A stretch of DNA of 64,000 nucleotides, taken from assembly GCF_040954835.1 (NCBI RefSeq), contig NC_090714.1, forward strand, positions 1,972,501 through 2,036,500, in the 5' to 3' direction. Positions 28,801-40,000 of the stretch are shown in pieces (the first letter of the stretch is position 1; every line of letters starts with the position of its first letter). This DNA comes from Lepisosteus oculatus. Lineage: Eukaryota > Chordata > Actinopteri > Semionotiformes > Lepisosteidae. A program made the translations under genes and the position numbers. The notes under the pieces are model-generated. The model ran no database searches and was not told the origin of the DNA. It worked only from the letters and a program-made list of their open reading frames with translations.

Positions 28801-29855
28801 CCCAGGTTTATTCAAACCCCCAGTGAATTACAAATAAAAAACGTCACTTTCGTATTTCCAGAAATTATGCATCTTGCTTTAAAGAGATCTACAAGCTGCG
28901 ATCTTAATAGCTGTGCACTGAGAAAAATTATATCTGTCACAATTAAAGTCCATAAACCACTAGGGTCGTATTTATTCACACCCCTAGAGTAAGTATTAAT
29001 TACTATTGAGCAGTCGGTGTAAATTCTCCTCTGGCACAGACTACACTAAAAAGACGCCTTCGGTATTGTGCCACGAGTAACTGGCTCAGTATCTGCTGAG
29101 GGCGGATATCCGACTGATCCTTCACAGCCTTTGGTTTCAGTTTATGAACTTTTTGCATTTTAACAATAGATGTGCAATTGGACATCTACATAAGGACACG
29201 AGGATGGAGCTATCGTTGACTTAACACAAGCTGTCACGGCCACGGAACGCAAACAAGATCGGCACATTCTCAAGAGGTGAGACCGTCCAGCAGGCAACAA
29301 AACAAGACACTTTTACTGACATGATCCGCATACTCCAATACTATCAGCCTCACCTCGAATGAGATGCAAGCGTTTGGACAAAAAAAAAGGCTTTCTTTGT
29401 GCCTGGCACATTATCTGGACAAAACTTAAGAATCATAAAATTGCCCTACTTTCAGGTTTGTTTTAAACAACACACCGCCACTACATTATAAAATCCCCGG
29501 GAGAAAACTGTTGGTCATCTCCCTTACTGATGTCCTCTCGGCCTCGCAATCAATTTCTCTCTTTGTCGTATAAGACACCTAATGGAAAACATCAAATCCG
29601 CCTGCCAAAAATCACAAGAAAACTAGTAACAGCAGCAAGCCGAACTGCAAGGAAGTACACACTGACGATTTTACAATAACACATTTCAATGACTTTCTTC
29701 GCATTGAGTACGTGTATAGCGCAACACGTACTGTATAATGAATAAAAAGTTGACTTTTTGCTGAGGCATGAAGAGTTTTTTTGGTTACCTTCACTGATGT
29801 CGCCTTCCATAGTTCTGACAGTCATGTGAGCTTCAGCTCCTCTCCATGTGACTTC
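10738..29855 (-). CDS. snx8: SNX8, sorting nexin with EH-like, PX and BAR-type regions (gene span, 13 coding exons)
   Basis: SNX8 is the metazoan relative of yeast Mvp1. It is a phosphoinositide-binding sorting nexin acting in endosome-to-Golgi retrieval and membrane tubulation. Coding exons in gene order: 29825-29789, 26867-26740, 24994-24865, 21022-20832, 20502-20382, 18803-18667, 17025-16945, 16258-16098, 14319-14190, 13750-13682, 13269-13120, 11586-11437, 10869-10738. They total 1617 nt, 538 codons plus TAG, with no internal stop. Residues 14-98 resemble an EH domain. PX is about 137-248, with RRYSDF (170-175) and the PPK loop (195-197). A helical BAR-type region covers about 250-500. Human SNX8 is about 465 residues as I recall, without the EH-like stretch. 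Intron 8 uses a GC donor. It is head to head with IQCE. Confidence 0.94.
11265..11385 (-). repeat. SINE fragment (minus orientation)
   Basis: The minus strand carries GCAGCATGGTGGTGCATTGA followed by the 'cctcatgttcacgtgggtttcc' type segment. This is the head and central part of the same SINE family seen at 25168-25461 and elsewhere. It sits in the last SNX8 intron. Confidence 0.6.
11437..11586 (-). CDS. snx8: SNX8 coding exon 12 (residues 446-495)
   Basis: Acceptor ttctctctag, donor GTATGT, 50 codons in phase 0. It encodes the helix beginning QENAILTMELRNYFSL and ending IQGHKE, part of the BAR-type C-terminal half, strongly conserved with human. Confidence 0.93.
13120..13269 (-). CDS. snx8: SNX8 coding exon 11 (residues 396-445)
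   Basis: Acceptor cttgcccgcag, donor GTGAGG, 50 codons in phase 0. It starts DLCERHEKGVLHDHHRAL and ends VEQLESRIVQ, a long amphipathic helix of the BAR-type region. Confidence 0.93.
13682..13750 (-). CDS. snx8: SNX8 coding exon 10 (residues 373-395)
   Basis: A 23-codon exon with acceptor tacctttttcag and donor GTGAGT. It contains DVVEKLNLFLDLLQSYK, identical in recalled human SNX8. Confidence 0.93.
14190..14319 (-). CDS. snx8: SNX8 coding exon 9 (residues 329-372)
   Basis: Acceptor tcttgtattgcag, donor GTAGGA. The first base completes a codon begun in exon 8 (AG+T, Ser329). It encodes ALGSDSAPVPKLG and LKGLSVEFAVLADKAAQQ. The phase of this exon forces the GC donor call on exon 8. Confidence 0.93.
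15463..16060 (+). mobile_element. CR1-like LINE 3' remnant
   Basis: The decayed plus-strand reading begins AKFAEDSKIGGLANTVEAA, recalling the F-x-D-D-x-K motif of CR1-clade reverse transcriptases. After deletions and frameshifts it continues to the family's C-terminal block (FTQRVVGVWNKVP, 15905-15943). It lies in the SNX8 intron that starts with the GC donor at 16097, ending within about 40-100 bp of that splice site. It is clearly inactive. Confidence 0.7.
16096..16098 (-). other. snx8: Non-canonical GC 5' splice site of SNX8 intron 8
   Basis: The exon ends ...GACCTGAG and the intron begins GCATGT. This is the AG|GC pattern of GC-AG introns. A nearby GT (intron starting GTAGTA, four bases downstream) would shift the frame and hit a stop in exon 9. 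The GC junction gives DLSALGSD, matching human ELSAIGSD as recalled. Confidence 0.85.
16098..16258 (-). CDS. snx8: SNX8 coding exon 8 (residues 276-328 plus two bases)
   Basis: The acceptor tgtttttcccag precedes GAG CAC CTG; the donor is GC. It encodes EHLPADIQAQFAVSRELIRN through DRAERM to DLLMFGRDL, the first long BAR-type helix. Confidence 0.93.
16945..17025 (-). CDS. snx8: SNX8 coding exon 7 (residues 249-275)
   Basis: A 27-codon exon, acceptor tttccctttag, donor GTTAGT. It reads DVQNKLRESFKKRGDEF and ends IATRAK, the linker from the PX domain into the helical region. Confidence 0.93.
18667..18803 (-). CDS. snx8: SNX8 coding exon 6 (residues 203-248)
   Basis: Acceptor tacgtttacag, donor GTAAGT. 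It opens VLTSTSEREFIEGRRRALRR and ends FLTFSGS. The R-R-R-A-L helix completes the PX domain. The VLTSTSE insert is absent from human SNX8 as I recall it. Confidence 0.92.
20382..20502 (-). CDS. snx8: SNX8 coding exon 5 (residues 163-202), PX core
   Basis: Acceptor ctgtcctcctgcag, donor GTAAAG. It contains RRYSDF, with the phosphoinositide-contacting Arg of PX domains, and MVPALPPKRML with the proline-rich membrane loop. Confidence 0.94.
20832..21022 (-). CDS. snx8: SNX8 coding exon 4 (residues 99-162), start of PX
   Basis: Acceptor gggttgtttcctag, donor GTAAGA. It begins DFPKPELGDLKELQVL, a linker, then VVQVELIPEKKGLFLKHVEY, the first PX strands, identical over most of its length to recalled human SNX8. 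Confidence 0.93.
22890..23312 (+). mobile_element. CR1-like LINE 3' end
   Basis: A plus-strand remnant of a reverse-transcriptase ORF C-terminus: a frame at 22975-23205 includes FFKQMAVKVWNKLHPAI, the block also decayed at 15.9 and 58.7 kb. It ends in a short tail (tttctcatgttcttatg) near 23310 typical of this LINE group. It is intronic in SNX8. Confidence 0.7.
24865..24994 (-). CDS. snx8: SNX8 coding exon 3 (residues 56-98), second half of EH-like region
   Basis: Acceptor catcttccccag, donor GTACCA. It reads VAEHVEFKDGFLSKVSLYKA, then LALIALAQQGKQPSPKLLE. The pattern of a small loop then a helix with A-L-x-L-I-A-L-A-Q-x-G fits the end of an EH domain. Splicing to exon 4 rebuilds an Asp codon in frame. 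Confidence 0.88.
25168..25461 (+). repeat. tRNA-type SINE, near full length
   Basis: The element runs from a degenerate head (gcggggtgcagaggtcagca) through the conserved centre (tctccctgtgtttctgtggg, ctggtgggttaattggctt, ccagggtgtctcctgtctt) to a GGATGGATGGAT tail. It includes a short GT run (25338-25352). It lies in SNX8 intron 2. Related copies are at 11.3, 33.8, 53.9, 57.9 and 62.0 kb. Confidence 0.75.
25940..26000 (+). repeat. Interspersed repeat fragment with the 'ctgaagaaggctcaacagc' motif
   Basis: The stretch CATCTGAAGAAGGCTCAACA followed by gctgaaatgttgtgt is a motif I recall as dispersed in fish genomes. The parent family and boundaries are not resolved. Confidence 0.4.
26740..26867 (-). 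CDS. snx8: SNX8 coding exon 2 (residues 13-55), first half of EH-like region
   Basis: Acceptor ttttgattatccag, donor GTAAGG. It reads GSVPPYYREVYEALC, then VQGDVFQRLLSKTDLP and AVQNQ. The G-D-x-F-x-x-L-L-x-K-(T/S)-x-L-P-x-x-V pattern is that of the first EF-hand-like half of EH domains. Phases match exons 1 and 3. Confidence 0.88.
28793..29200. mobile_element. Degenerate DNA-transposon or MITE remnant
   Basis: The left end reads acagtgccccccaggtttat, resembling the 'cagtgcc...' termini of fish Tc1-like elements, followed by text on the theme 'tattcacacccct' (28970-28985). No transposase frame survives. The right boundary is uncertain. It lies in SNX8 intron 1. Confidence 0.35.
29789..29855 (-). 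CDS. snx8: SNX8 first coding exon (residues 1-12)
   Basis: The acceptor ctattttttttcttcag precedes about 30 bp of 5' UTR, ATG is at 29825-29823, and the donor GTAACC starts at 29788. It encodes MTVRTMEGDISE, which lines up with the human start MTGRAMD. An upstream non-coding exon is implied. Confidence 0.85.
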
Positions 29856-30957
29856 CTGAAGAAAAAAAATAGAATTTATTATTTAACTTTAAGGAGTGGC
29901 CAACTAGAACTTACCCTTAGTGAAAAATACCCGTAAGGAAATTCCCTCCTAGAGTTGGGAAGAAACTTTGTCGTATTTGATGTCCTAGAACACCAAAAGA
30001 GCTAAAGATCCTATTATATTCTTTTGGGAATTGCACATATATTTTGCATGTGTATTTATTATTTTTGGATTGTATGTGTATACCACATTTTATTAACCTC
30101 GTGTGTGAAGGCAAGACAGAATTCGAAGTTTATAGGAGAGCATACAAGCAATGAACCTTACTTTCAAATGTAAAGAGTTATTCTATTTCGCAGTTTCTCA
30201 CCCTTTTGTCTTAAAATGTAGTATTCAGTAAAAACAAAGATTAAATTAATTTAATGTTGTTGAAATGTGGCATCTGAGCCCAGAAACAATACGAGTAAGT
30301 TTCTGGTAGTCCCACAGAGCATAATGTGTTTTTGGTTGCCATAGACGACTCTAATGATGCCCAAACCAGACAAAGGGAACAACTGAAGTTATCAGCAAAG
30401 AATAAATACCGTATAATAACGAATTCCAGTTGATTTGCAATTTGATACTTTATGTCTGGAAATATGAAAATATTCGACTTAGATCTTTAGCTTGTTGTTG
30501 GGGGAAAATCGAAATACTTTAATTAAAAAAACAAGCTTTCTCAAAATTAGTTGTAGTACATATCAATAAGTCCATTAAAATGTATGCAATTAAGTAAAAC
30601 CGGGGAGACCAGATAATGCATTATTGTCTTAAGAATTCAGAAGTAACTTTTCAGATTGATACAGAGGAATAACTGTTAATGTTGTAGAGTTACAATGATG
30701 ATTATCTGTATTGTAAAGTCTAGTTTTGAGGACTGGGTTCGGTGAATGCCACATTAAGAGTAACTATACGGAAGAAATTGTATTTTAAAACGTGGGATAG
30801 TATTTTGCACATAACTTACAATCGATGAGTAACAATAGATTTGATCGTTTTGATATTTTGAACAGCGCATAGGTTTTAAGATACATTTACAGTACAGTAC
30901 ATTTACAGTACAGTACAAGTATTCAGGAATGAAATTGAGAAACTAAGAATAAGAAAA
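29856..30957. promoter_or_regulatory. SNX8/IQCE head-to-head promoter interval
   Basis: About 1.1 kb separates the first coding exons of the divergent genes and must include both promoters unless first exons lie elsewhere. It is AT-rich with no CpG island. It carries an X-box-like palindrome (30335-30349) and a direct duplication of atttacagtacagtac just before the IQCE start (30885-30916). Confidence 0.5.
30335..30349 (-). promoter_or_regulatory. Candidate RFX X-box
   Basis: On the minus strand GTCGTC-TAT-GGCAAC fits the relaxed X-box pattern GTNRYC N0-3 RRNAAC bound by RFX factors, the usual activators of ciliary genes. It is about 610 bp upstream of the IQCE ATG, farther than typical unless the transcription start is well upstream. 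Confidence 0.35.
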
Positions 30958-31008
30958 ATGTCAGTCGAAGCTAGTGAATTTTTGACTGATGAGGAGTTGG
31001 AAGATCTG
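30958..31008 (+). CDS. iqce: IQCE coding exon 1 (residues 1-17)
   Basis: ATG at 30958 in context aaaaATGt; donor GTAAGG. It encodes MSVEASEFLTDEELEDL. The N-terminus is not conserved with human, so this start rests on phase with exon 2 and on the GT donor. Confidence 0.75.
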
Positions 31009-34000
31009 GTAAGGAGATTAATATTGTTCTGTTACAAGCATGCTTTATGTTACGATTAAACAATTTCTTTTTCAAATAAAGTAGTTTTACCGATACTGCA
31101 TATTAAAAGCATTAGCAGGGTGGCGAGCAAATCGATTTCGTTGTTCACGTGTAACACTTAAACACTGTCACTTAAACTATTAACGTGTAGTTGAGTCAGC
31201 ACTGTCCTGACATTGGTTGTATTACTAGCTGACGTTTTCTTGTGCTTTTTGACAGGGGGAAGATGGAATTTCCATCGCTACCTACGCCTCTGGTTCAGAA
31301 AAGGTATTTCTTACTGATGCATATCTGTAAAACAGAAATAGCCCTTGACGAGCTTTCACGTTATTAACATTTTGTCTAAAGGAAATAAATGCATTAAATA
31401 TTTTATTCACATCTGAGGGCTTCATTCTTTAAACATGAATGTTTTTTTTTTCTGGAATGTGATATTAATGTATTTTTTTCTGGACGGACTTTTACTTTTT
31501 TACTGACAACCTTGTCTCATATAATTCGTGTGTCTTTATTCAGAGAACAATGAAAAAGAAGACATCGAGTAAGCCACCTCCATCTCCCAGTAAGAGACAT
31601 GTATTTCAGATGTTATTAGTAGAAAACGGTCAGTTATCACCTGAAATGTTTTGTTTTTTACATTCCTCACATTTAAGATATGTATGTGCCTTAAAACTGC
31701 TTGAAAATATGTAATTATAATTTAATTAAAGTTAAAGAAAAGGCCATCTACATTAACAACAATTTTAAAAATCTGCTTGGATTTTACTAATCTGTAAACT
31801 GTTAAAGGAAGATTTCCAATTGCAGATGTGAAAACAACTGAATTTTTTTAAAAATAATTTCACAAGGTATGCTGGATGCAATTCAAGTTGTAAATTCTGA
31901 TTTTTATATCACTTTTTTATTTTTAGAATCGCCATACTTCTCCAGCACCAGCCTGCGCCCCAAAAAAGCAGCAGTTTGGCGGTCATTGAAAGGGACGGGT
32001 ACAATGCACCTTGAAAACCCTTCAGCTCGAGTACCCAGGGAGTTTTGGCTGGCATCTGTTAAGACTGGTGTGTATGAAAAGATTTTAAGGTACAATTGTA
32101 ATCTAAGTGAATTTGCAGTCTGAAAATAAAACAGTATTATTTTATCATGGAATCTGAATTATATAGGTAATTCTTAGAGTATATTTGACAATTTGACCTT
32201 GATTGCTCTCCTTCTTTGATGGTGATGTGGCCAGTCTGCTTGTTTTGTTCTGTTGTTCCGGTACTGGCAGCAGCTACACGAGATATGTGTATGCAATAGG
32301 ATAGGTCCCTCGGTTACTGTTCTGTTGTAAAATATCCGAGCTGTTTTTGTTCTATAATGTCACCAGTATTTGTAGAGAATGTGGCTAGTATGTGTGATCG
32401 TGGACTGCTCCCAGCAGGTCTGTCACAGCCCCTAAAAGGAGACTTCGATGCAACACTCACAAGGCATTCTTCCTCCTCAAACACCCCAGAGTACCTGAAA
32501 GAAGCTCTCGGCATGAAGAAGCCGAAGCACGCACGCTCTTCCACCAACGGTAAACAGCCACCTTTCATAACATCTACAGGTCAACTGCAATGGAAATGGT
32601 TGACTTTCTTTATTTCTCGTTTGACCTTAGTCTGACATTCAGGGATGCAGCTGGAAACTTTCACTTCTGTTTTCAGGATATGTTCCAGGGACCCCAGACT
32701 TCAGAGAGAAAGAAGATATGTATGATGAGATCATTGAACTTAAAAAGGTAAGTACTCAGATGAACGTGGTTAGTTGTGGAGTATCATCTTTAAAGGCGAC
32801 GTCAGTGACAGGATGAATATGTTTTGGAATCAAATGTGTTTTTTAATGATCTCATAAAGGATGAGGTTGTTGAAGATAACTTTTTATTTGTTGAATTGCT
32901 TTCTATGCTGTCTTTGATAACATTAATAAGACTGTCAGTGTCAATATTAGTGTAATAATTGTCACCGTATAATAGATACAGTGAAAAACATTTTTCTTAC
33001 TTGGCTTAACATGCATGCAAATTCATTGCCAGCTAACTTACATTCTATACCTTTTCCTCATATTAATCTTCCTTTCTGTAATTCAAATTTAATCAGTACA
33101 CAGAAAAAAATGACAAATTTCAATGCATTGAGATAATGCTCACACTTTTCATAATATATCACACTAACACTCATTTCACACAAAACAATAACAAAAACAA
33201 CAAATTCTGTGAATCATCTGTGACTGCACTTTTTATTTTTATTCTGTATTAAAATTAATTTATTGAAGTAGTACAGTACTGTAAAAGCAGTTCTCCGTTG
33301 GTATCTTGCATTAATTACAGATTTGTGTTGCAAAGATTAAACACTACAGAATCACTTGTGCAGTTATTGTTATGTTCATGCGCAAACAAAAAAAATATAT
33401 GTTTAAACAGATTGCTAGGTTTAAAGTGGACCTTTCAGACTAATAAAAACGCTACACCCAGTTCATCCCATCCATATCCTAATACATATACAAACATATA
33501 AAACAAATCTTTATATCTCCTTTTCACTAGACGTTACAGGCTCAGAAGTCCGAGACTGATATAATGAAAACGAAATTGCGCAGATTAGAGGAAGAAAACG
33601 GCAAAAAGGAAAAGCAGATCGAGCAACTCCTTGACCCCACCAAGGTAAAATAAGAGCAGTGTGCTATACTAATAATGTCAGTAGTGGAGTCAAAATTGTA
33701 GAGCCACTGTCTCTTAATAGATCATGCACTTAGAAAGTGTTGGACCTTTCTTGTGTAACCCATGAGGACGAACTGTGAATGATGAAAAGTTAGTATATAT
33801 TTCATAAATCAACTGCAGTGGCCTGGGCTCCTATCTCGCCTCGCGCCCCTTCCTTGCTGTGTCCGGCTCCCCCCACGACCCTGTACTGGATGACGTGGTT
33901 AGGAAATGGATTGATGGATGGGATAAATGAATCAGCGTGTTAAAGTAATTCATTATAAATGTGTTGTTGTTTTTTATGATGTTACCAAATTCATTTGTTT

Positions 34001-37000
34001 CTCATTTGCAGGGGTCTGAATATACCAGGCTTCTGGTTGACAAAAAGAATGACGCAAGTGCAGTAAGTGAATTGTTTCTTAGCTGCAGCGAAACTGTTAA
34101 ATTAATCACAGTTTTTCTGCTAACGACAGACTTTTCTAGTGACGCTTAACTTCACTCAGTGCTCCATTAATTTGCTCTTATCCAAAGTTCATCTTGCGGC
34201 GTCCAGCCACAGCGCTCGCGGTTAAGGAAGAACTGGATTAATCAATGTGGGTTTTTCAGCATGCATTGTGCTGTTTTATTTAGATTTTGAAGGATTAAAA
34301 AAAGGTTAGGAAAGGGCATTTAAAGAAGAAAGCTAATTATTTAATGAACTAATCTAGGCAAGAACCTGGAATAAACTTTGCATGGTGGTTTAATTAGATT
34401 ACTTTTCTTCCTCAGATAATGAATGGACTAAAACAGAAAATTCTTAAACTGGAACAGCAGTGCAGAGAGAAGGATAATGCCTTAAAGTATGTATCTTTTT
34501 TTTTAAATGTTTTTGTGCATATTGTAAAAAGTGTGGCAGGCACCAGGTTATTTTCCATAATATTTTCAGTAGAAATGATAAACTGGAGATATTACCTACA
34601 AAAATGTACATTAAACTCTTATTTAGCCAAATTGCTTTGAATTGACCACATTTTGCCACATCAGTTCCATTAAGCTCAATTCACTGCAAAGTATAGTCTA
34701 CATTATTTTGTTCTAAAAATAACATTTTTGTTTTTATTCTAATATAGTAAACTTCAAAACGATTTAAAGACAACAAATATTGAAGAAATGAAGATAGCAA
34801 TGGAGACATACTATGATGAGGTGCGTTTTTAAAGCATAAGTAATCACTTCCTGAAGCAGAAGCTATGTTTTAAAAAAAATTAAATAACCCTGTCAATGGT
34901 TTGTGCACACAATTCTGAATTTATAAATTCCAGTTGAAACCGCAGATATTTTCATGCGATCTGGTGATACCCCAATATTGTGTATTAGATGTAATCTCAA
35001 GTAAGGGGTTGAAGTAATCAACATAACTGATGTCCATTTATTTTTAAATTGTAACAATCCGTTATTTTTTCTTCAGGTACAGAGATTAAGGATTTTACTA
35101 GCCAATACAGAAGCTGCAGAGAGCAGGTATTAATTAATTATTTCCCATTTCGTACACCCATTCATTAAAAAAGACTCCTGCCTTACCAGTATATCTGGCT
35201 GTATAACAGGGCTGAGAAAAAAGAATCCCAGAAACAACAGAAGGCACTTAATTCAACCGTCCTGAGACTGTCGAAGAACATCAAACAGCTTCAAGAAGAG
35301 AATAAATCTCTGAAGCAGGATCTCGAAAGAGCTATGGACAACCCCTCTGTTTCTAGTACTGCCAGAGGTATGTTTGAATGACAAAATTAAGAGTGTTTAC
35401 CCATTAAAACAGGTTTTCTTAAAACTCTTCATCTGACAGTTTTGGCATCCAGTTATAAAGTGTTGCAATATAGAATACAAACAGCCCAAAGTCTCTCTGA
35501 ATATTAAAAATGCAGATAGGATCAAATTATCACTAGTCCTACAGCTGCTTTAGGACCCAGAATCCAGCAGTGAATGTAAAAAATGTATATATAGTACAGT
35601 ATTGCTAACCCTAACCCTAGCTGGGGTTTCAACAGAGCATTTCTGTTATCTGTCTCTGAAGCCCTCCAGTCATCTGATTTTCTAAAAATTGCAGATAGGA
35701 TCAAATTATCACTTGTCCTACAGCTGCTTTAGGACCCAGAATCCAGCAGTGAATGTAAAAAATGTATATATAGTACAGTATTGCTAACCCTAACCCTAGC
35801 TGGGGTTTCAACAGAGCATTTCTGCTATCTGTCTCTGAAGCCCTCCAGTCATCTTATTTACTAAAAATTGCAGATAGGATCAAATTATCACTTGTCCTAA
35901 AACTGCTTTGGGACCCAGAATCCAGCAGTGAATGTAAGAAATGTATACGTAGTACGGTAAAGCTAACCCTAACCCTAGCTGGGGTTTCAACAGAGCATTT
36001 CTGCTATCTGTCTCTGAAACTCTCCAGTCATCTGATCTACTTAAAATTGCAGATAGAAGTAGATTATCATTTGCCCTAAAGCTGCCTTGGGCCCCAGAAT
36101 CCAGCAGTGAATGTAAAAAATGTATCTGTAGTACGGTAAAGCTAACCCTAACCCTAGCTTGGGTTTCAGCTGAGCTTTTCTGCTATCTGTCTCTGAAGCC
36201 CTCCAGTCATCTGATTTACTAAAAATTGCAGATAGGATCAAATTATCACTTGTCCTAAAACTGCTTTGGGACCCGGAATCCAGCAGTGAATGTAAGAAAT
36301 GTATACGTAGTACGGTAAAGCTAACCCTAACCCTAGCTGGGGTTTCAACAGAGCATTTCTGCTATCTGTCTCTGAAACTCTCCAGTCATCTGATTTTCTA
36401 AAAATTGCAGATAGGATCAAATTATCACTTGTCCTAAAGCTGCCTTGGGCCCCAGAATCCAGCAGTGAATGTAAAAAATGTATCTGTAGTACGGTAAAGC
36501 TAACCCTAACCCTAGCTGGGGTTTCAAATGAGCATTTCTGCTATCTGTCTCTGAAACAATCCAGTCATCTGATTTTCTAAAAATTGCAGATAGGATCAAA
36601 TTATCACTTGTCCTAAAGCTGCCTTGGGCCCCAGAATCCAGCAGTGAATGTAAAAAATGTATCTGTAGTACGGTAAAGCTAACCCTAACCCTAGCTGGGG
36701 TTTCAAATGAGCATTTCTGCTATCTGTCTCTGAAACAATCCAGTCATCTGATTTTCTAAAAATTGCAGATAGGATCAAATTATCACTTGTCCTAAAGCTG
36801 CCTTGGGCCCCAGAATCCAGCAGTGAATGTAAAAAATGTATATGTAGTACTGTAATGCTGACCCTTACCCTAGCTGGGGTTTCAACAGAGCATTTCTGCT
36901 ATCTGTCTCTGAAGCCCTCCAGTCATCTGATCTACTTAAAATTGCAGGTAGGATCAAATTATCACTTGTCCTAAAACTGCTTTGGGACCCAGAATCCAGC

Positions 37001-40000
37001 AGTGAATGTAAGAAATGTATACGTAGTACTGTAATGCTAACCCTAACCCTAGCTGGTGTTTCAAATGAGCATTTCTGCTATCTGTCTCTGAAGCCCTCCA
37101 GTCATCTGATCTACTTAAAATTGCAGATAGAAGTAGATTATCATTTGCCCTAAAGCTGCCTTTGGTCCCAGAATCCATCAGTGAATGTAAAAAATGTATA
37201 CGTAGTACTGTAAACCTAACCCTAACCCTAGCTGGGGTTTCAACAGAGCATTTCTGCTATCTGTCTCTGAAGCCCTCCAGTCATCTGATTTTCTAAAAAT
37301 TGCAGATAGGATCAAATTATCACTTGTCCTTAAACTGCTTTGGGACCCAGAATCCAGTAGTAAATGTAAAAAATGTATATGTAGTACGGTAAAGCTAACC
37401 CTAACCCTAGCTGGGGTTTCAGCTGAGCATTTCTGCTATCTGCCTCTGTAGCCCTCCAGTCATCTGATTTACTAAAAATTGCAGATAGAAGTAGATTATC
37501 ATTTGCCCTGAAGCTGCCTTGGGCCCCAGAATCCATCAGTGAATGTAAAAAATGTATCTGTAGTACGGTAAACCTAACCCTAACCCTAGCTTGGGTTTCA
37601 GCTGAGCTTTTCTGCTATCTGTCTCTGAAGCCCTCCAGTCATCTGATTTACTAAAAATTGCAGATAGGATCAAATTATCACTTGTCCTAAAGCTGCCTTG
37701 GGCCCCAGAATCCAGCAGTGAATGTAAAAAATGTATATGTAGTACTGTAATGCTGACCCTTACCCTAGCTGGGGTTTCAGCTGAGCATTTCTGCTATCTG
37801 TCTCTGTAGCCCTCCAGTCATCTGATTTACTAAAAATTGCAGATAGGATCAAATTATCACTTGTCCTAAAACTGCTTTGGGACCCGGAATCCAGCAGTGA
37901 ATGTAAGAAATGTATACGTAGTACGGTAAACCTAACCCTAACCCTAGCTGGGGTTTCAAATGAGCATTTCTGCTATCTGTCTCTGAAGCCCTCCAGTCAT
38001 CTGATCTACTTAAAATTGCAGATAGAAGTAGATTATCATTTGCCCTAAAGTTGCCTTGGGCCCCAGAATCCAGCAGTGAATGTAAAAAATGTATACGTAG
38101 TACTCTACTGCTAACCCTAACCCTAGCTGGGGTTTCAACAGAGCATTTCTGCTATCTGTCTCTGAAGCCCTCCAGTCATCTGATTTTCTAAAAATTGCAG
38201 ATAGGATCAAATTATCACTTGTCCTTAAACTGCTTTGGGACCCAGAATCCAGTAGTAAATGTAAAAAATGTATATGTAGTACGGTAAAGCTAACCCTAAC
38301 CCTAGCTGGGGTTTCATCTGAGCATTTCTGCTATCTGCCTCTGTAGCCCTCCAGTCATCTGATTTACTAAAAATTGCAGATAGAAGTAGATTATCATTTG
38401 CCCTGAAGCTGCCTTGGGCCCCAGAATCCAGCAGTGAATGTAAAAAATGTATACGTAGTACTGTAATGCTTACCCTAACCCTAGCTGGGGTTTCAAGAGA
38501 GCATTTCTGTTATCTGTCTCTGAAGCCCTCCAGTCATCTGATTTTCTAAAAATTGCAGATAGGATCAAATTATCACTTGTCCTAAAGTTGCCTTGGGCCC
38601 CAGAATCCAGCAGTGAATGTAAAAAATGTATACGTAGTACTCTACTGCTAACCCTAACCCTAGCTGGGGTTTCAACAGAGCATTTCTGCTATCTGTCTCT
38701 GAAGCCCTCCATTCATCTTATTTACTAAAAATTGCAGATAGGATCGATTTATCACTTGTCCTAAAGCTGCCTTGGGCCCCAGAATCCAGCAGTGAATGTA
38801 AGAAATGTATATGTAGTACGGTAAAGCTAACCCTAACCCTAGCTGGTGTTTCAAATGAGCATTTCTGCTATCTGTCTCTGAAACTCTCCAGTCATCTGAT
38901 TTTCTAAAAATTGCAGATAGGATCAAATTGTCACTTGTCCTAAAACTGCTTAGGGACCCAGAATCCAGCAGTGAATGTAAGAAATGTATACGTAGTACGG
39001 TAAAGCTAACCCTAACCCTAGCTGGGGTTTCAACAGAGCATTTCTGCTATCTGTCTCTGAAGCCCTCCAGTCATCTGATCTACTTAAAATTGCAGATAGA
39101 AGTAGATTATCATTTGCCCTAAAGCTGCCTTTGGTCCCAGAATCCATCAGTGAATGTAAAAAATGTATACGTAGTACTGTAAACCTAACCCTAACCCTAG
39201 CTGGGGTTTCAACAGAGCATTTCTGCTATCTGTCTCTGAAGCCCTCCAGTCATCTGATTTTCTAAAAATTGCAGATAGGATCAAATTATCACTTGTCCTT
39301 AAACTGCTTTGGGACCCAGAATCCAGTAGTAAATGTAAAAAATGTATATGTAGTACGGTAAAGCTAACCCTAACCCTAGCTGGGGTTTCAGCTGAGCATT
39401 TCTGCTATCTGCCTCTGTAGCCCTCCAGTCATCTGATTTACTAAAAATTGCAGATAGAAGTAGATTATCATTTGCCCTGAAGCTGCCTTGGGCCCCAGAA
39501 TCCATCAGTGAATGTAAAAAATGTATCTGTAGTACGGTAAACCTAACCCTAACCCTAGCTTGGGTTTCAGCTGAGCTTTTCTGCTATCTGTCTCTGAAGC
39601 CCTCCAGTCATCTGATTTACTAAAAATTGCAGATAGGATCAAATTATCACTTGTCCTAAAACTGCTTTGGGACCCGGAATCCAGCAGTGAATGTAAGAAA
39701 TGTATACGTAGTACGGTAAAGCTAACCCTAACCCTAGCTGGGGTTTCAACAGAGCATTTCTGCTATCTGTCTCTGAAGCCCTCCAGTCATCTGATTTTCT
39801 AAAAATTGCAGATAGGATCAAATTATCACTTGTCCTAAAGCTGCCTTGGGCCCCAGAATCCAGCAGTGAATGTAAAAAATGTATCTGTAGTACGGTAAAC
39901 CTAACCCTAACCCTAGCTGGGGTTTCAGCTGAGCTTTTCTGCTATCTGTCTCTGAAGCCCTCCAGTCATCTGATTTTCTAAAAATTGCAGATAGGATCAA

